Both the position numbers and the translations under genes were made by a program. A stretch of DNA of 64,000 bases, from positions 17,977,254 to 18,041,253 of the forward strand of contig JAQFVV010006197.1 of NCBI GenBank assembly GCA_028023455.1. The letters are read 5' to 3'. Under the pieces are notes generated by a model. The model was given only the letters and a program-made list of their open reading frames with translations. It did no database searches and was not told the origin of the DNA. Source of the stretch: Epiperipatus broadwayi. Its lineage: Eukaryota; Onychophora; Udeonychophora; Euonychophora; Peripatidae. The stretch's first letter is position 1; every line of letters begins with the position of its first letter. This document shows, piece by piece, positions 58,931 to 64,000 of this stretch.

Positions 58931-60496
58931 CAAAAATACTGCCTCATATTTTTCTTTTAGAATAAAACTTCTTAGCAGGAGGAGGGAGAAATGTATAATA
59001 GAATTAAAGAAAAGTTAAACCTTTCTCTCTCACTTTTTAAAGAAAAGAGCTTTTATAAAGTAAAAGCTAAATAAATATGTAAAATTTAAAATAAAATTTT
59101 GTTTGTAAAAGAAAACTTTCAAAAATGTAATTAATTAGTTTATAAGATTTCTTATTAATAATAAAGTCAAAATCATTAGTTGAATTAATGAAAAAACTGT
59201 AAACTGTCTTATCGAGGTCGTTTAGATGAATCTGAGCAAGGGATTAAGATAACCAGAAATGTAAGATTAATTAAGAGACATTTCAAGTTAAGATCTAAAT
59301 TAAAAATAACAATAAGAAATTAAAACAATATGAAAGAAAAAAGTATATAAAGTCACTTTCTCTATTATTATTTAATTTGGTTTGTGATTAATACAATCAG
59401 GGCTGCAATCTGTAATTCGTTCGCATTGCTATTAGTCCAGAATTCAGGTTTTTGATAAAGAATGGAGAGCCAGAGTTTTCACTGAGAATCCAAACAATCA
59501 GAGATCTAGATATTTGGAACTGTAAATGCAGTAATAATAAGCCAATCAATTACTGTTGCAGAGAATCTGATTGCACAAGATGCAAAACTAGCAGCATGCG
59601 TGCTAGATGTTCAGATGTGTTACGCTGGGCTCCCCCCCCCCATCCCGCCCCAACCTCCGCAAGTCATCTATTCCGCCTGGAACAAATGCTGGAAACTGAT
59701 GCCAAAGTCATAAAATAAATGCTACCGCTATTCTCTCGCTCTCCTTGCTGAGTTATAGAATGGAAACAAACCATGGATTCACCGATGGCGAACCAAAAAA
59801 GCCAACCGATTGGAAAATACACACAAATGAAAACTTAGATAAAGATATTTTAAAATATATTCAGATCACAGTGTAGACTATTTTAAATGAATGAACTTTA
59901 ATTAACGAACTATTATAACTATAGCCTAAAGACATTTATATTTTTCTTATGTAAAATTTATTATGCTTTTTTATATTATATTAAATATACGTGTGCGTTA
60001 ATAATTAAATATTAATGTTTGCCTTAATTGTTATTTTATTTATTTTCTCTTTATCTCTTGTCAGTGCGTTACCAGTAATTTAATGTAGAGTTATTTTATG
60101 TGTTAAGTAAATATGCTGGACCCTGAGGCTGAGTGTGAGCTAGTTATGGGATATTTCAAGCACTGGATTATGGACTTACCATCCAGGCTTGCTAATTATG
60201 AATTATGATTAGCTGGTGCCTGAGGATTATTTCTAAACAAATAAAATGCTTTGAATAATAGGGGTTTGAATCTAGCAGTCGAGGCGGGCCACGGTCTGGA
60301 CATGTGATCGTGTTATGTTTTGCATAGTTCGATCTGACCGTGAGTATCGTTGATGGCTCTGCTATCGATGGTATTCTCCCCTCTGCTTGAAGGGCCAGTC
60401 CGTTCACGTAATATTAAAAATATAAAATTTAAAATGTTAAATAAGGCTTGAACACAATTAAACAGCTTCTATTAAACGGCCCCGGTTCAATTTATA
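58931..60496. repeat. 1.5-kb dispersed repeat, copy 2
   Basis: Collinear with copy 1 at 10178-11718, same orientation. Differences include a C-rich insertion CCCCCCCCCCATCCCGCCCC near 59632-59651 that is absent from copy 1. The open frame at 59452-59718 exists only in this copy and is not conserved. Class unknown. Confidence 0.8.
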
Positions 60497-61540
60497 TATA
60501 AATTTCTTAAAGATGAACTAGAAGAATGAAGAAATTTGTAACAATAAAAAAAAAAGGTGAATAAACTTTGTAGTCGGATTTAAAATTGTATATTTATAAT
60601 AAAACTAAACTTCGATTAGATTGCAACATACAATATATATATATATATTTAGTTAATTGTGAATTCTATAACTTACCTTCACTGCAAATTAAACGTGCAA
60701 ATTGAATTCTCTTATTTATCTGGAGGCAAAAAAGTTTAAATACCTTGATCACTATTCTTCGGCAAGTAGCTTACAAGAAAAAACAACAGCTAATAACTTT
60801 GCTTTATAAATGAATTTTAGAAAAATTCCTTTAAAGATATTAATACTACAATTTAAAAAAAAAAAAAAAATTGGGAAAAACCAAAATCAATATATACGTT
60901 TACTTAATTTAAAATTACTCGGGACTTTTCCTTGTAGTGCGGTAATAAAATTTAAGAGTTTATTTAATTATAATAATACTTGTTTTTTTTTGTTTTTTTT
61001 TCCAAAAGGTAGGGGAAAAAATGATTACGCAATATGAAATTCAAGTACTGTAAACATTTATCTACATAAACAGTTACTTATTAATGTTATTATTATTATT
61101 AACTGTCAACGCGACATATTTTCATAATGATCTATATATCAGATTTTTTTAAGCTATGCAAAAGATGATGAAATTCGCTCACCTATCTTTCCCTACCAAA
61201 TTTTGAATGCCATACTTTTCTTAATACGTTTTTTAAAATTTGTCAAAATAAAGCAGTTTCAAAGTGAATGTTTCTATTTTATGCCAGAATTCAAGTCAAA
61301 TCTATTAAGTATCCATTTGTTCATATTCCCTAGTCATAATTCAAAAACATTTTTCCTGGTATTTTTTACAATTCTTCTTTTTCATTTGTCTATGATAGGT
61401 TTATTGTTTGGAAGTCAAAATAAGTTCAAAACATTGAAGGAGACAATGCTGCATCATAATCTATGGATTGAAAGTCTGCCACTTGACCACAACACCAAAA
61501 CATGAAGTACTTCATTTTTAGAGATATGCATATATGTCCA
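60497..61540. other. Intergenic; two good donor motifs on the minus strand
   Basis: AATTTGCAGTGAAG then GTAAGTTATAG (donor 60676-60671) and GGGAAAGATAG then GTGAGC (donor 61182-61177) would suit 5' non-coding exons of the transporter gene, at 14 kb distance. No independent support. A TATTA run lies at 61087-61100. Confidence 0.2.
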
Positions 61541-61549
61541 ATGATCCAA

Positions 61550-61960
61550 TGAAGAAAGATACTGTTTATCATAACTATTTCTTCATTATTATTTAAAGTA
61601 TGATATTGTCATATCACCACAATATTTTGAACATTTATTTATTCATAATTCAAGTTTTTTCTTCATTCTTGAAAAAAATTTGTCCTGTTCTATTTCAATC
61701 TAACAGCATGGCATTATCAGCATAGTTAAGATCACTCATATTTCCTACTCCAACTTGAATCCACATTTGCCTTCTTTTCTTCACATATTCAGTTTACAAA
61801 TGGAATATGTAAGATATTGATATGAGGCAACTTCTAATTTTTTTGCCAATGTGAAACCAATCTGTTGCATTACATCTTATTTTAACTGGAGTTTTTAATC
61901 TTTTGCAAAATGCCTAATAAACATATATTTTTTAATTATTTCTATTGTTTCATAATTCAG
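61550..61960 (-). pseudogene. LINE reverse-transcriptase fragment, second family
   Basis: The minus strand near 61770-61690 reads WIQVGVGNMSDLNYADNAML, which resembles the '..i.nLrYADDtvLl' catalytic box (second Asp replaced by Asn), with matching flanks. It differs from the RTE piece that follows. Confidence 0.5.
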
Positions 61961-64000
61961 CCTTAGGGTCTTGTTAAAATTAACACAGCTGACATATTTT
62001 TTTGGGGGTATTCTTTGGCTTTTTAAATCATTCATTACATATCATTTTCAATCATTATTGATCCACTTCAGAATGACAGTCTCTCCAAGTTTAATTCAGT
62101 TTCTCCAATCTCTTTTTTTTCCATATTAAAAAACTTTATTTCATCCAGCCATCTCATGTGTGGCATCTTTCTAGGTCTTTACAATTCCTTGGAATTCTAC
62201 TTTAGACTTCAGTTATCCATCCATTACCAATCTCTTTTAGCAATATATCAAGGCCAACTCTATTTCAGTTTTTTAATTCTTTCAATGATACTAGTAATAC
62301 TTGATAAAATATTCCTAATACAGATCTCCCATTAGTTGAATGGTTGGAAGTACATAAATGTCTAAGTTCTCAGATTCATAACTAATAATTGGTGAAATAC
62401 ATTTATTAAATTTTTTTTCAATCATATGGACATATTTTCTTTTAATATTAAACTATTTCTATCAAAAGCACTACTTCACAAAAGAACAACTTCTCGAAAG
62501 CGCTATTTCCCAAAAGCACTACTTCCAAGTTAAATTCTATGATCAATTTTATTCATTATGTTTCCATCTGTATTAGAAATCTGACACAGATATTTGTAGT
62601 CATTAGCTTTTAATTTATTATTACCAATCTTTATTTTCTTCTTTTGAAAAAATCTATTAAAAGTTACTTCAGTTTTTTAAACATTTATTTTTAGTCTCAT
62701 TTTCTTCCTTTCATCTGATAACTCTTGGAACATTTCCAGAAATTCTGAAACATGATTTGCAAAAACAATCACATCATCTGAAAAATGTAGATTACTTAAA
62801 TAATCTCCATTTATTTTTATATCTTTAGATTTCCATTTTAATCCATAAAATATTTATTATAAAACTACTAAAAAAGTTCTTCTTAACATCATTATAATAT
62901 TAATTTTCCCTTCTTATATTAATTTACATAATGATATTGAGTAATTCTTTGTGTTTGTACATGCATATGCTTTATGAAGTAGGGAGTGTGATATTTCTTT
63001 TGGAATAATGAAGATGGATTATAAATAAAGTGGTACTAGTATGAAAATAGAGAGCTATGGTTATGGTGCTCATTACTAGAAGTGCATTCAGATAAATAAA
63101 TAAAGGAAGAAAGAACCCCTCCCAATTTATAAAGCACACACATGTAATTATTTCAGTTGCATTTTGATAAATATTCTTCAGAATATGATAATATCCCAGG
63201 TCTATATCTTAATAAATCAATGCTTTAATCATCACTACAAATCAAAAGAATCATACCAACTTATATTCCTTGGCCCTTTCTATAACTTCTATCAATACTT
63301 GGATATGACCCACTATGCTAAAACCATTTTAAAACCCAGCTTGTTCATTTGGTTGGTTAAAATTCAAAGTTTGCTATAGATAATTTGTAATTATCTTCAT
63401 AAAATTTTTGTACAGAATTAAAAAGACAATATTGGAAATTACAGATCTAACAGTCTTGCATTTTTGCAATCTCCTGATATATCTTTATCACTTAGGCATT
63501 TGATGTATAATTTTGAAAACAATTTTTTTAAAAAATCTTTTTCTTTTAAGATATCAATTATAATCCCATCATTTCTGGGAATGTTTCAATTCTTCATTTA
63601 AAATGATAGGCCATTCAGAAGATATACTAAATGTAGGATATACTTCTTTTTTGTTTTTTATTGCTATATAAATTTTTCATAAAACTTTTCTATACATTTA
63701 TGATATTCTCTCTTTTTTTTATTGTAGAAATGAGTTTCCTATCATCACCAAAATATTGTTTTACACTTTTGAGACTTTTATTCTCTTCTCCAGTTTTCTT
63801 TAATTTATAATTATACTTATTAATATTATTATGAACTCTTTTTTGGATCATTTAGACAAAATTCTAGATATTTAATTCTTTTTAATAGATTATTATATAC
63901 TTCAGTTTTTTTTCTTGATGCATTGTCTTGTCACAGTAGAAATTTTCTATTAAATTGCGTTTTTGACCCAGTTATTTTTGTTGCTTTTTTAAATAGTGCA
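61960..64000 (-). pseudogene. RTE-like LINE fragment, runs off the right edge
   Basis: The longest copy of the antisense LINE (over 2 kb). Order of motifs as in 43220-45010: TTGATCCACTTCAGAATGAC, GGTCTTTACAATTCCTTGGA, the post-catalytic region near 62700-62800, and TTTTGAGACTTTTATTCTCT near 63765. Riddled with stops. A short insertion with CTTCTCGAAAGCGCTATTTC lies at 62465-62520. Confidence 0.72.

Noticed and set aside
59452-59718. 88-codon plus-strand ORF with a Pro-rich segment
   Set aside because: Lies in the 1.5-kb dispersed repeat, depends on a C-rich insertion, and is absent from the other copy.
60671-60695. CAGTGA next to a donor, as a possible iron-responsive element
   Set aside because: The flanking five bases do not pair and there is no bulged C at the right spacing, so it lacks IRE structure.
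1-64000. CRISPR arrays, operons, prokaryotic promoters or phage genes
   Set aside because: Direct repeats here are microsatellites or transposon units, and the gene structure is spliced and eukaryotic.

Overview
This is a eukaryotic, metazoan genomic window. It is very AT-rich (roughly a quarter G+C by eye), dominated by introns and intergenic sequence, full of microsatellites and decayed retroelements, and has no bacterial-style gene packing. The introns (3 to more than 16 kb), tRNA-derived SINEs, RTE-like LINEs and Penelope-like retroelements suggest an invertebrate with a medium or large genome. A lophotrochozoan such as a mollusc is my guess, but nothing here fixes the taxon.

Only one host gene can be supported: the 5' part of an NRAMP/SLC11A divalent-metal transporter on the minus strand. 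Seven coding exons run from the start codon at 46719 down to 8051 (46701-46719, 30230-30336, 26991-27113, 23584-23810, 17622-17760, 11970-12125, 8051-8209). All have GT/AG borders and compatible phases, and they join into 310 uninterrupted codons covering the N-terminus through about TM7. The DPGN (TM1) and MPHN (TM6) metal-site motifs are present. The rest of the protein (about TM8 to the C-terminus) must lie left of position 1. The first coding exon has an AG acceptor just upstream of the ATG, so an upstream non-coding exon and the promoter probably lie somewhere to the right of 46763; none could be assigned with confidence.

Everything else is repeats. Introns carry (a) a short tRNA-Gly-like SINE family, with target-site duplications visible at most copies (7.4, 12.5, 32.3, 42.0 and 54.3 kb); (b) antisense RTE-type LINE pieces (6.2, 18.2-19.4, 37.7, 43.2-45.0, 62-64 kb) and two plus-strand LINE pieces (38.3, 57.6 kb); (c) Penelope-like fragments (14.7, 34.0-36.5, 45.7-46.3 kb), twice arranged head to head; (d) many inverted-repeat elements (0.1, 20.0, 22.2, 25.4-25.9, 28.9, 39.1-39.6, 45.3, 54.5-55.6 kb); (e) a hairpin-forming repeat family at 34.8, 49.7 and 52.4 kb whose copies are bounded by 14-, 9- and 13-bp direct repeats; (f) a hAT-like transposase relic at 53.2-54.1 kb; and (g) a 1.5-kb dispersed repeat present twice (10.2 and 58.9 kb).

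Right of 46.8 kb (upstream of the transporter gene) I find no second host gene. The most interesting material is the TSD-bounded hairpin family and its nesting inside a Penelope-like ORF, the head-to-head Penelope fragments, the long palindromes, and a 34-base G run. I see no sign of a novel operon-like or defence-like system.
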